Shown here piece after piece: positions 21,176-32,778 of a stretch of 64,000 nucleotides of DNA. Position 1 is the first letter of the stretch. Each line of letters begins with the position of its first letter. A program made the translations under genes and the position numbers. The stretch is taken from the NCBI GenBank assembly GCA_027475525.1, contig JAMWFC010000062.1:124001-188000 (forward strand), given 5' to 3'. Source of the DNA: Macrolepiota albuminosa. Lineage: Eukaryota; Basidiomycota; Agaricomycetes; Agaricales; Agaricaceae. The notes under the pieces were generated by a model. It saw only the letters and a program-made list of their open reading frames with translations, did no database searches and was not told the origin of the DNA.

Positions 21176-24100
21176 CTAATCATTTTCTTCTTCTTCAACT
21201 AGGGTCGGCAAGTCATCATCGTCCAATAATTCGGTTTCTTCAAGTTCTCTAAGCTTGGCAGTGTCAATATCTAGCGCTTCAAGCGGCAAGTCAATGTGTT
21301 CTCTGGTGAGATACGGCAATAGGCGAAAAGCGGCAACAGGTCAATGCAATACTGAACCATCTAATTCACAGAGCACGTAAGCGCTTCCACGGTTACGAGA
21401 GATAACTACCAAGGGTCCTAGGTAGCACGGGCGCATTTTCTTGTTGTAAGAGGTTTTGATTTTGGAGTTGCGCATGAGCACTAGCGCTCCCCTCGGGAAG
21501 TTGTAATCTTTGATGGTAGCGCTATGCTCGATTTCGAATCGCAGGGCTGCTTGGCGACGGGCGCTAAAGACTACCTCGTGGAGTCGCTCTAAATCTTCTT
21601 TCCTTCGCTGGAGATCAATAGCTCGTCTGGCAATCAGGTCGGTAGTCGCTAAGATGCTGTTGGGTGCTGGCTGAAGGTAGGTCGCTTCTATAATGTCGGC
21701 AGGGAGTAACGGATGGGTGCCAGTAGCTGCGTAATAGGGAGAACAACCCATGTGCTTACGAATAGTAACTCTTTCCGACCAAAACACTGAATACGTCGCC
21801 TCATTCCAACGAGACTCGTCACCATCAACCGCCTTGAAGAGCGCTTGCCGAACGTCAAAGTGTGGTCTCTCTACCAGGCCATTGGCGCGCTTGTTGTAGC
21901 CAGATACTCGAATGTGATGAATGTTGTATTTCTTGGCGAGATATGTTAGCGCCTTGATAATTGGCGCACCGTTATCCGTGACGATTTCTCTTAGCGCTCC
22001 CCAACGGCAGATGACGTCCTCAAATAGCCACTTGGCGACCGCCTCCGTGTTTTCTCTTTGGAGCATTCGAAATTCCGGCCAGTGGATTAGCGAGCAACGA
22101 CCTTGAATGATGTACTTGTAGCGACCAGATTTGGGCATATGCATGGTATCGACGTAGATTTTGCTGAAGAGGGGAGCTGGCATTGCAACAGTTGGCGGGA
22201 TGAGCACTTGGCACGTTTGTTGAATTTGGCAGAGGTGGCAAGTCCTGATGTACCAGGCGATGTCGGCACTAGCGTGTGGCCACCAGAATTGTTCTAACAG
22301 AGAAGCTCAGATAGCGTACAGACCTTGATGTCCTAGTTCGTCATGCATAGCGCGCAGGACCCGTAAGCGACTTTCTGGCTTGATAATCAGCTTGTGAGCG
22401 CCATCTTGATTTCGTCGCCAAAGTCGGTTGTCGGTAAAGAAGAAACGGGTAGCATAGCGGATAAAGGTCGCGTATTGTTCATCGGTAAGGCCTGCAGGTC
22501 GCTTAAGGTCTTGTAGCCATTGTTCAACGAGTAACAAGCGACTGTCTTCCGCCTTTGCCTTGGCGGATCGGGGAACGGCATCGTAGGTCAGGTTTTTGCT
22601 GTCTTCTCTTAGCGGATGGGGTTCTTGTACGACTTTTACTGGAGGCAAGTCTTGTCCAAGGATGCTTGCCGTGTAGAATCTTCTCTTAGCGGATGGGGTT
22701 CTTGTACGACTTTTACTGGAGGCAAGTCTTGTCCAAGGATGCTTGCCGTGTAGAATGTGAGGGGTGCGCTAAAGATCTCGGGGCGGTAAGGGATAATGGG
22801 ATGTAAAAATATGCTGCTAGGCTGTTGCCGTCGTAGTAGGGGGATTGGCTGTTGTATGAGGTGCACGAAACCATGTAAGCGGTCGATCCAGTCCTCGAAA
22901 TCGCTATCAGCCCATGGGTCCACTGCCGGATCGCCAGGCTGCCGTGGTCGCCTAGAGAGTCCATCTGGTCCGTGGAAAGAGCTCTTAATGTGTACCAACT
23001 CAAAGTGAAACATGAGGATAGCGACTACCCAACGGTTCATGCTAGTGGATGGCTGGATGTCGGGATTCTGCAGCATGCCTTTAATGTATCTAGCATCGAC
23101 TTCAACAATCAGGTTCCGCACGCCAATCAAATACATCTTTAGCAACCGGAAGGCTTTGAAGAGTCCATAGAGCTCAAGCTTAGGCTGACTGTAGCAAGAC
23201 TCTCTGTCGTTTAGCGTAATAGACCCAAAGCAGTTGTAGCGTCGTTGTTTCCGATTGTCGCTAAGGCACTGGCACATGAAGTAGCCAACGGCAATGTACA
23301 AGGTATCCACCGCCAAGATAACCGGGTCGGCAGAGCTATAGTCGATAGGAACTAGGAGCTTGGCGTCTTGTAGGGCTTTCACTAAATCTCGCTGTGCAGT
23401 GACCTGGTCTGGCCCAAATTCAAAGGGCTCGTTGGCGCAGGTGAGTCGGTTAAGGGCGTGTGCGCGATGGGCAAAGTTTTTGACGAATATCCTAAGAACG
23501 CCAACGGTACCAAGAAAGGCGCAAACTTCAGATAAATCACGGCAAGGGCCCCATCGCTCCAAGAGTGCTAAGCAAGACTCGTCGGGAACACGACCGTCGG
23601 GAGTGCAGATGTGACCAAGTATTTTGAACCTTGGCGTGCAAAGAAGGAGCTTATGGCCGCTAAAGGTACCACCGCTATACTTCATACGTTGGAGAACTCG
23701 ATTGAGCAGCAAGAAAAACTCCCATAGCGCTAAGCAAATGTTGGGGTTCTCGGGATGGGTCGCCAGTAAGCCGTTTACGAGTCGCCAGTCTTTGGGGCCT
23801 TTGACGCCAACGTCATCAATGAAGCTAAGGACATTATGTGGTATCTCAGGTTGGAGGATGAAGGTGATGTCGTCATGGAATATGGGGACTGAGTTTGTCC
23901 AGCCCATCGGCAAGGTAACTAGGCGCAAGGCGCCAAACAGAGTTTGAAAAGTAGTGAGATCTCGGGAAGAAGGGTGTATTAGGCGTTTGTCGTAGCCCAT
24001 GTAGAGGTCAAGGGTGGCGCCACAAATGCGCCCGGCAAAGGACTCGGCAACGTGGTCAGGGAAAGGCAGTACGCCAGAGTGTTGTATTGTCACTCTGTTT

Positions 24101-25760
24101 AGCGGCTCGAGACTGTGAACTATGCGTAGGTTGCCATTCTTTTTGAGGACGCAGAACCAACGGGAGCGGTAAGAACTATTGGAGGGCTTGTAGACGCCAG
24201 CCTTAATCTTGGTCCTAATGATTTGGCAGACCTCGGCTTCGATCCCAGGCGGTAGCGGTCGGTTGTGCTCAGTCCACGGTACGTGAGGAATGGTCGGGAT
24301 AACAACAGGCAGGAAGAAATCTGTACGTAGACTGCCGCGTTCTGAGTCCTCCCAAGCAAAGGCTTTGTCTTGCTTAGCGACGAGATCGGTAAGGACGTTC
24401 AACTCATCTTTGGTCAAAAATCCTGTGTCGTGCTCCTTGGCGAACTGCTGCTGGCGTTCTGTGGTAAAACGTCCCGTGGGCTGAAAGGGTGGCGGATTCG
24501 GTGATAAGGTCGGCATGTCGGCAAGAGGGTCGCCAATGATCTGGCGCTCGATTCTAAACGTCTCGGGAGAGTGCGTGGCAACGGGCTTTGTTTTAAGCGC
24601 AACTGGCTTATATTTCTTTTTGACTTGAACCCCCTTCCTTTTGGGAACGTTAGCTTGGTTATATGCAGGGGTGGAAAGGGGAACTGTAGCCTGAGGAGCG
24701 GCAAGTCCAAGAATAGCAGGAGACGATGCTCCGGGAAGGGTAGTGAGATAAGTATCAATAGACGCAATATTTTGAAACGACTCGGAAGCGGTAAGGTATA
24801 AGTAGGCAAGAGAGGAGTCGGTAATGTTTTGATTTTTCTGGGAAATCTCTGCGTCGGTAGCGGGTAAAGTAGTTAAAACATCTTCGTCAAGAAAAGCAGT
24901 AGACATAACATTTACAAGACCAGTTGAATGGTCATATTCCAGCGTTAGCGCCACATCTCCGTGATCGTCGCCAATCACCTCCTCGATGGTTTGTGAAAAC
25001 ACCTGTGGGGTCGTTCGTTGGCGTGTTAGTCGGTAAACTCCGGCGGCTTAGCAAGGGCGCCTTTTTGTTGTCCCCTAGGGAACGTTGGCACCGTTCATCG
25101 GATTCCGGAATTGGGGTCGCTAATGGTTAAAGTCGTCTCATCGTCGGTAACTGTTTTGACAACTGATCGCGCCAAGACGTCGAAGGGTCTGCCGAGTAGT
25201 AAGTCGTAAGCCGGGGATCGCAAAATGTGTATCTGGAGGTAAAAGGTGATGTCGCCAAGGGTGCACGGCACATTCTTGGCAAGGCCTAGGGATCTATCTA
25301 CCGTACCGTTAGCGCTCTGCATGTTTAGTATAACGGTAGGGTCGTAAATAAGGCCTAGATTGTTAGCAACTTCTGCTGCCATCGAAATGATTTGAGAACC
25401 GCTATCCACGATTGCCTCTACCTCATGCTTATTGTCTACGGTTAGCGTGACGGAGCAAATAGCGTGCGATTCTTGAGCGACGGTAAGGATTGCGGGGTCC
25501 TCTCCATGGTCCACTGACCTAAGGTAGGTCTCCACTGGGTCCACAGAGGTGGCATTAGCGGTAGGGTCGGCAGGAGTGTCTTCAGTATCCAGCGAGTCTA
25601 CGGTAACAGAAAAACTGGGTAGCGCGTCGTCGAGGTCCTCGACCTCGGCAACGGTTGTTGCCAAGGGTCGTCGAGGGGTAACTGCCGTCTTGACTTGGTT
25701 GCGGACGTCGGGAGCAATGCTACAAAGCTCTTCAACTGATAAGGTGACATTGGTTTTCAT
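21176..25760 (-). CDS. GyC pol: protease, reverse transcriptase, RNase H, integrase
   Basis: Ty3/gypsy pol, with stops and frame breaks. Protease at about 25,350-25,420 has AIVDSGSQIISMA and the C-terminal LLLGRPFD. RT runs about 23,000-24,400: VPWTEHNRPLP start, PLNRVTIQHS, LDLYMGYDKR, and the catalytic box LSFIDDVG, where Phe replaces the usual Tyr. RNase H covers about 22,950-23,350. Integrase in 21,341-22,600 has IYVDTMHM, VTDNGAP and the Glu in GLVE as the DDE set, then a GPY/F-like MRPCYLGPLVV. No chromodomain was seen; the frame continues past a TGA at about 21,341 into an acidic tail (LLDDDDLPTL..) ending TAG at 21,176. A 77-bp duplication at 22,602-22,755 splits integrase from RNase H. 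It converges with the accessory gene, 183 bp away. Confidence 0.85.
22602..22755. repeat. 77-bp tandem duplication 4 (GyC pol)
   Basis: Copies 22,602-22,678 and 22,679-22,755. Separates the RNase H and integrase frames. Confidence 0.95.
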
Positions 25761-25770
25761 GATGTGGCTA

Positions 25771-25924
25771 AAGACGTGATTTGATTTTTCTATGTCGAAT
25801 ATTGGCGTGGTAGGTCGGTAGCCACCCTCAGGACGTTTCTCGGGAGCAAGACGTGATTTGATTTTTCTATGTCGAATATTGGCGTGGTAGGTCGGTAGCC
25901 ACCCTCAGGACGTTTCTCGGAGCG
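25771..25924. repeat. 77-bp tandem duplication 5 (GyC gag/pol spacer)
   Basis: Copies start at 25,771 and 25,848; the second lacks one G near its end. Confidence 0.9.
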
Positions 25925-25999
25925 GCAAAGTTTCGTTGTGCGGGAGCGTGATAACGGTCAGGAATGCCCGAGTAGGATGGAGAGGCGGCAAGGGTGTGT

Positions 26000-27513
26000 T
26001 CAGGAGCGGAGCGGACGACGATGGTTCTGGTGTGGTAGCAGGGTAGTGGCAGGGCAGGCGGTGCGGCAGGAGCAGTGTCGGTAACTTGCTAGCGGGAGGG
26101 ATTGGCTTATATCTTTGAGAGGTTGTTTGGGCTGCTTAACTTCAACCCCATCAAAAACCTGGTTCTTTAGCAAATCCAGCTCCTGTTGGAGCTTGGCGAT
26201 ACGTTCTTCTCGTGAGAAAGTAGGGTGGTCGCCAACGCTGTCGAAGTGTAAGACCTTGTGAACCATTTGCTGTTGGGTCGCCTGTTCAGGGTCGGGGTTG
26301 GTGTTGCCAGAAAGCGTGCCGGTAACGATTTGTCCTGGGTTGCACCTATGCCATTCATCAACTCGTTCCTGGAAAGACTTCTTGTCTGGGTAGTTGGGAA
26401 TGATGGCGCCAGTAGTGAGAACTATCTTGCCGTCGATAGCCCGTCGAATTAGACTTCTTGTCTGGGTAGTTGGGAATGATGGCGCCAGTAGTGAGAACTA
26501 TCTTTGCTGTCGATAGCCATTGAATTCTCCCTTGCCGAATATAATTCTCTAAAGTTACGCAGCGTCCTCTAGTCATAGTATGGCCAATTTCCCCACAGAA
26601 GTGGCAAGGGCCATTAGCAGGTACATTAGCGGGTCGGTTAGCGAGATTGGTGGTAATCATTGTTTCGATACGAGTCATGGCAGAAGCGACGGCAGCAGTA
26701 ACGGCAGCATTAAGGTCCTCCTTTTTAACGAAGTCGGCAGGAGGAGGCGGCATGTGAATGATACCGTTAGTTCGCTCGGGTGGTGGGCTCGTCCTAGCGC
26801 GTTGCAGCCCAACGCCAGTGTCCGTTCCCTTGAGAACCCATTTACCGGCTTCAAAGACGTCGGCAACGTTATAGGGCTCGTCTGGGTGATGGGCCTGATG
26901 AACCCCTTGAGAACCCATTTACCGGCTTCAAAGACGTCGGCAACGTTATAGGGCTCGTCTGGGTGATGGGCCTGATGAACTATCTCTAGCGACGAGCAAT
27001 ACGAGTCCAAAGCGAAGTCGGGATGCCTTGTTGGAATAGGCGACGTTCCTCGTTAATATAGAGCTTGCCGTTCTGCAGAAGCCACCTAGCGATTTTCTGG
27101 AACTCGCGGTAATATGTAGAGAACGCGCCAAGCGAAGATGTGCCACTGTCGAAAGATTCCTGTACTAATTTTTGCAACTCGTTTACCATGTATCGGGTAG
27201 CTTCTTCAGCGCCAGGGTACAGCTGGATTACTGCCGTCTTCCAGCCTTCATACGAAGCGCCTTGGGCTGGAACTGGCGGTGCGGCAGGAACAAAGGCGGC
27301 AAACTCGGTCAAACCTGTCCACGTCTCTGCCGTGTCATACGATACGTATCTTGCCGCGTACTCCTTCATCTGCGTGTGGTCGGTAATGTTACAATCTCTG
27401 AATAGATACTCCAACTCCTTGAAATACTGGGAGAGCTCCCGTGGCTTGGACTCGTCCCATTTCGGTGCCGAGAAGTGGTTGCGTGGCGGCATGCGCTGGA
27501 CTTGTTGTTCCAT
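26000..27513 (-). CDS. GyC gag with CCHC-like zinc knuckle
   Basis: Capsid/nucleocapsid precursor. Start taken at ATG 27,513 (MEQQVQRMPPRNHF..). The capsid-type region includes ELSQYFKELEYLF, ARYVSYDTAETW and the helix FSTYYREFQKIARWLL. The knuckle CHFCGEIGHTMTRGRC (about 26,570) has spacing C-X2-C-X4-H-X6-C, two residues longer than the usual CCHC. A C-terminal region with LQQELDLLKNQVFDG follows. Two near-77-bp duplications (26,375-26,527 and 26,827-26,980) and a one-base slip near 26,985 break the frame. Codons stay open upstream of 27,513 to about 27,867 with no ATG, so a non-ATG or longer N-terminus is possible. Confidence 0.75.
26375..26527. repeat. 76/77-bp tandem duplication 6 (GyC gag)
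   Basis: Copies start at 26,375 and 26,451. The first is one base shorter and a few positions differ. Confidence 0.85.
26827..26980. repeat. 77-bp tandem duplication 7 (GyC gag)
   Basis: Copies 26,827-26,903 and 26,904-26,980. The peptide VHQAHHPDEPYNVADVFEAG is encoded twice, in different frames. Confidence 0.95.
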
Positions 27514-27875
27514 AGTGACTGTGTTGGCGAGTTCGGTTAGCGGTAGTGGGGAAGGAGTTCTAGAGATTGGCGACGGGGTAAGAGAGATGAGTTGTGAAAG
27601 AGGCGTTAGCGGAGTAATAGAGGTGACTGGTTGCGGTACGGTAAAGGGCGACGCTAAGGGGTCGTCGGCGCTATAATCAAGGGAATGCAGGAAGAGATCA
27701 GGAAATGCGTCTACAGTGGCGTTCTGTAGTTCCTGTGCAAGAGAGAGACCCGGTAAGGCACCAGGTGGTTGTGGAGTTGATGGATGGGAAGGAGCTATGC
27801 CTTCTGCCGACTGGTCTAGCAGGCGGCGCCTACGTTGGAGACGGGTTTCTGGCAGAATTCTGCCCTAGAGATCCC

Positions 27876-27893
27876 TCGCGGTGGGCTCCAATT
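27876..27893 (-). promoter_or_regulatory. GyC primer-binding site
   Basis: Directly after the 5' LTR on the minus strand: AATTGGAGCCCACCGCGA. The TTGG-plus-tRNA-like stretch at this position is typical. The tRNA was not identified. Confidence 0.6.
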
Positions 27894-28816
27894 TGATGAC
27901 GCCCAAAGTTTGGTCAGTAACAAATGTAACAATAGTGTTACCGTACCAAGAGTTTGCGTTGGGCGCGCTATAAGTGATGAGAGGAGTCCCGGGCAGGTCC
28001 CAGAGAACGCATCTGTAAAAATAGGGTAAAGTCGGTAACGAGGTCGGCAAGTGTAAAGCGCTAAGGTAAAGCGCCTATGGAAAAAGCAGTAAGTGAACAC
28101 AGCAACGGTAAGCGGCAAGAGCACGATAAGCTTAGCGAAGTCTAAGCGTCAATAATGCCTGCCATAGTTGCAAGGCGCGAGTATGTCGAGTATTGGCGAG
28201 CGTCTGCAACTGCCGATGAGTTTGACGTTGCCGACCGTAGCGTAAGGGAGACTGAAGAAAGGGGAGTAGTGAACTCTGGTCTATTGTTCGATTGCTGTAT
28301 GTACAAGTCGGTAAGTACTTTTATATTACAATGAGTTCACCGTCGCCAGTGGCTAATGACGCCAGAGTGCGGTAAACTGGAAAATTTCATAGGGGTAGCT
28401 CCAACGGTTTCAGATCCCTACCGTCTTTTCAAGACCCTTGGCGCCACCAGGCGGCAGATCGCGGTGCTAAACCATCAATTCATCACCCTTCTGTCTGTCC
28501 AAAGTGCTTAGCGATGTCAGGCGCTGAATCGAGACGCTAAGCGGTGTCAGACGCCAAGGTCAAACGCCAAGCTGTCTGTCAGTTTTTGATAGATCCTCAG
28601 GCTTCTCGCTAAGCACTGTCGTCAGTGACTGATGCCATCTGTCAGTTGTCATTCTGTCTGCCGTCAGCGCTATCATTGATCGGATCTGCTTCTTGCCGTG
28701 CGCGGCCATCAAATATTGCCAAAAATGGTTAGTTAGCGTGCGCTAAGGTATCCCAGGTCGGTGCCGTGTTGCCGTCGCCTGCCGTTGATGCGCTGATCCT
28801 GTATGGGGTCCTATCA
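27894..28816 (-). mobile_element. GyC 5' LTR
   Basis: 923-bp partner of 17,661-18,583. It retains CpG at several sites where the other copy has TpG/CpA, and the reverse elsewhere, so both copies have been mutating since insertion. It is bordered on the right by ACGG, the probable target duplication. Confidence 0.95.
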
Positions 28817-28820
28817 ACGG

Positions 28821-31800
28821 TGATTGGCATTTTTCACCTGAAAGACTCACGTCTCTATGATGGTGTCATGCACCACTGCAATGTTTTCCAGGGCCTGCCT
28901 GGCGAACTTGACAGCTCCTCAGTAGGCCACCACATCAGCATGAATTTTGTGCAGCATGGAGGGCAAGTACCCTCTATTGAGCTCAAAGGGCGCATACCCT
29001 GTTGTCTCTAAGATACTCATGTTAATCGCAAACTCAGTGAGTGGACACCAGTTCACCCAGTTCTGTTGGTCAGGGCAAACAACTGCCCTCAGAATCTGGC
29101 CTATACTGCGGTTGGCCTGCTCAGTTTGCCCATCCATTTGAGGATGGAAGGACGTCGACATGAAGAGTCATGCTCCTAACAGTTTGTGGAGTTCCCTCCA
29201 CCATTGAGATGTGAACCTTGAGTCATGGTCGCTCACTATGGTACTAGGCAGCCCATGCAGCCTAACGATCTCCCTAAGGTAGATCCATGACAGCTCCTTA
29301 GCTGTCAGCGTAGTTCGCACCGGTATGAGGTGCACCATGCTCATCATGCGGCATATTACCACCCAGAGGTAATCGAACCCTCTGGACTCAGGAAAGGGAC
29401 CTACAAAGTCCATTCCAATGGAGTCCCAAGGTTTTACCAGCACGGGTAGCTGGTGTAGCTTCCCGGGAGGAGATTCAGGGAGCAACTTTGCCCTCTGACA
29501 TGCTGCACATGAGGCGCAGAACTTAGTCACTTCTTGGGCCATACGTGGCCACCAATACCATCTCTGAATATAGCCCAACGTTTGGGCAGCACCAAAGTGC
29601 CTCACCAGTGCATGGGCCTGGTCCAAGACTTGCGTAACAATGGTTTGCATATGGGGGAGGCAGACCACTGCCACCCCTTGACGGTTCTCCATCGTGATCA
29701 GTCCACCAGGCTCATGCCTGAACCAAGGATGGTCGTCGGGATTGGCAATTATCTTGGTGAAGAGAGAATCATTGCCATATTCCTGCACCACTTCTATCCG
29801 GAAGTCGTTGCTGTCCAGGCTAGGGGGCTGGGATGAAGGCAATTTGCCTTCGAGCATCTCAGCCAGCGTAATGGGTATATCAGGGCGCTTGTGCTCCCCA
29901 GGTGATGCTGGGTCCATGACTTCATGCTCCTTGAGCAACTGGGTGGCTACGTCCCGCTCTTCATGCTGCTCCCTGAGGCGAGTGCTTCGCCTCCGTTTGT
30001 CGTCACACATAGCATGTACTTCCAGAACATGCTCTCTGAGCTCCTGGTAGCGGTGGAGAGGTAGATCCTCTCCATCTGGGTCTATGCGACAGTCTGCCTG
30101 CACATACTCATGAGGCTCGTGAGCCTCTCCGACTACATCGCTCTCAAAGTAGCAAGACAAGCAGTCTGCCACTTTGTTGAGTTCACCTTTAACATAGGTG
30201 ATGTCGAACTGGTATCTCAACATGTAGTCTATCCAACATCGCTGACGTGGCAACAAGTTCACCTGAGTTTTGAAGAACTCAAGTGCCTTGTGATCCGTTA
30301 TGATGTGGATGGGATATCCCATCAGCTTATCCTCCCATTTGAGGAGGGCCTTGAGTATGGCAAGAGTCTCCAGCTCATGCACAGCATAGTTTTGCTGGGC
30401 CGTCGTGAATTTCTTCGACATGAACCCTGCTGGGCGGCAAGTCTGCCAGCTACTTCCCTGACTGTATATGGCTCCAACGCCTGTCTTAGACGTGTCGCAA
30501 ATGAGCCATATTGGCTCATCCTGTCTAGGGTTGATTGGTCAAATCACCGGAGTCTTTGTACAGATCTGTTTGACCATCTCGAAGCACCGCTGGTGCAGCG
30601 GCCTCCAATTGAACGGTGACCCATTCTGCGTCATGGCTATAAGTGGCCCAGTATAGGCCGTGACATCAGGCAAGAAGCTCAATATGTAATTGACAAGGCC
30701 AACAAATCGTTGGATGTCATTGTAGTTTCGTGGCGTGCACCACTCCCGAATGCAATCGAGCTTGTCCTGATTGGAGTGGATACCCCGCTCATCTATGACA
30801 TGCCCTAGGCAGTCTATACTCTGAGCATAACGCTCACACTTTTTCCACTTCAAGTACAACTTGTACTTGTGTAGTCGTTTGAATACGACTCTGAGGTGCT
30901 GCTCATGCTCCTCCATAGAATCCGAGTAGATGAATATGTCATCTAAGTAGACGTGCATAAAATGTCCTATTACGTCTTGAAAAATAGAGGTCATTAGCCT
31001 CTGAAAGGTTGCAGGAGCATTACAGTCTCCAATCTGCATTATGTTGCTCGTGAACGAAAAATAGAGGTCATTAGCCTCTGAAAGGTTGCAGGAGCATTAC
31101 AGTCTCCAATCTGCATTATGTTGCTCGTGAACATGCCCATGATCAATGCAAATACGGTCTTGGGTACGTCTTTGGTGCAAATGTGCACCTGCTCGTAAGT
31201 GTCAGTAAGGTCAATCTTTGAGCAATACTTCGCCCAAGCCACATCTTCCCAGATCACCTCCTGATCTGGTAAAGGAGTTACATCCTTTATAGTATTGTCA
31301 TTGCGCTAATGCACATCAAGACCTGTTCGAAGGGTTCCATCCTTCTTTGGGATGCACAATAATGGTGCAGCCTGAGCAGTGGTGCATGGTGACCACTATT
31401 GAGCATTCAAATAGCGATTAGTTTTATCACATAGTTGCTCCTGGAGTGTGTGCGGACAGCATGGCAAGTGATACTTATATTGCTTGCTCTCGTCTATGAG
31501 GTTGATCTCATGGTTCACCTCCCGCCATGGCGGGAGCTCCTCCTTGGTCCCATTGACCATATTGGCAAATTCTTCTTGCCATTGCTGACGCAACCGAGGT
31601 ATATCTTCCTCACGAAGGCTTGTCGCCTTCTGCTTCCCCTTCATATGCACCGGGGAAAGTACTTCCACCGTCTCTGAGGGTGACCAAGGTGGCAGTGCAT
31701 ATTGCTCATGCATTGCAAGCACCTGAGTGACACTGTCATCAGGTATATGTAGTCTCAGCGGAGAACCCACTGCCGCTGCCTTATAAGCCACGAGGCTTTT

Positions 31801-32766
31801 TCCCTTGCGTACAAGTGAGTACGCTATGGACACCTTGTCCAACGCTGGCTGGTGATACGCTGGTCTGATGGTCATCCATCTCTGGTGCGCGTTTCACGCA
31901 CACGCAGCTGCCACCAGCTCGTTCCACTCCTGCAGCATTTGAGGGTCATATGCCCAGTCGTACTCTGGAAGGGGTGCCGGTCGTTCCCATAGAGACCATG
32001 TGTCCCCCTCACATGAGGCTTCTGCCTCTCGGATGCTGTCTCTCAAGTTATCCAACTTGACTCGTGAGGACGTTGGTGGGCATACATTCACTGAGTCCTC
32101 CCGTTGTCTCGCCTTTTGGTGGCGCTTGTCTGGAGGCTTTGCACCTCGAATATCAGGAGCAATTATTCACTCGTCACTCCTCTTGGAGGCTTGATACTCC
32201 TCCTTGCTCATCATCACCACGTTGTGGTCTGAGCTCAGTCCAGGCATAGCCTGCACTTCCTCATCCATATCCTCCACCGCCAGCACTTTGCACCGGCCAA
32301 GTTATAGAGACTCCTTGTGTTTCTCTGTAGTGCGATGATGTCGCAGATGATTATCAGTGTCGTCTGCTGTAGCTCGTTCAGCTGGGATCACCTTCCCATT
32401 CACTAGTACCTGACAGTGGTCAAAGTCTAGTATGACTTTGTTACACCGCATGAATGGCATTCCCAGTATCATATCATAGCGATCAAAGTTTGCTACATCC
32501 ATGTATTCCCAGCTATGTGAGCCCAGTGTCTGGACAGTCACATTCGTCCCATACTGCACCATAGCCCGGCCTCCTACGGTGCTCAGCTGTAACGCCAATG
32601 GCGTATCCAACTCCTGCATGGATATTCCGTACATATGGGCAAACTGGGGTGTTATGCCTGACGTAGTACTCCAGGAGTCCCATAAGGTCCATGCCTTGTG
32701 GCCATCTACATCCACATACAAGACCAGGCACTCCTTGTCTGCCTGTTTTAGTGTAGGGCGCTGCAA
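28821..32766 (-). pseudogene. GyB pol: protease, RT, RNase H, integrase N-terminal part
   Basis: Minus-strand Ty3/gypsy pol interrupted by GyC. Protease-like region 32,302-32,766 (VVYVDVDGHKAW-like start; the catalytic triplet reads DSW, not DSG). RT 30,539-31,257: SKIDLTDTYEQV, NAPATFQRLM and the catalytic YLDDIFIYS. RNase H 29,990-30,421: HELETLAILKALLKWEDKL and TDHKALEFF. Integrase 28,919-29,990: zinc-binding CASCAACQRAK, GMDFVGPF, VSDHDSRF and HPQMDGQTEQANR. In-frame stops occur near 29,166, 30,537 and 32,300. A 77-bp duplication (30,979-31,132) splits the RT. The reading continues at 17,656 on the far side of GyC. Confidence 0.85.
30979..31132. repeat. 77-bp tandem duplication 8 (GyB RT)
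   Basis: Copies 30,979-31,055 and 31,056-31,132. The RT motif MQIGDCNAPATFQRLMTSIF occurs twice and the frame shifts between them. Confidence 0.95.
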
Positions 32767-32778
32767 AGTGCCCTCTGC

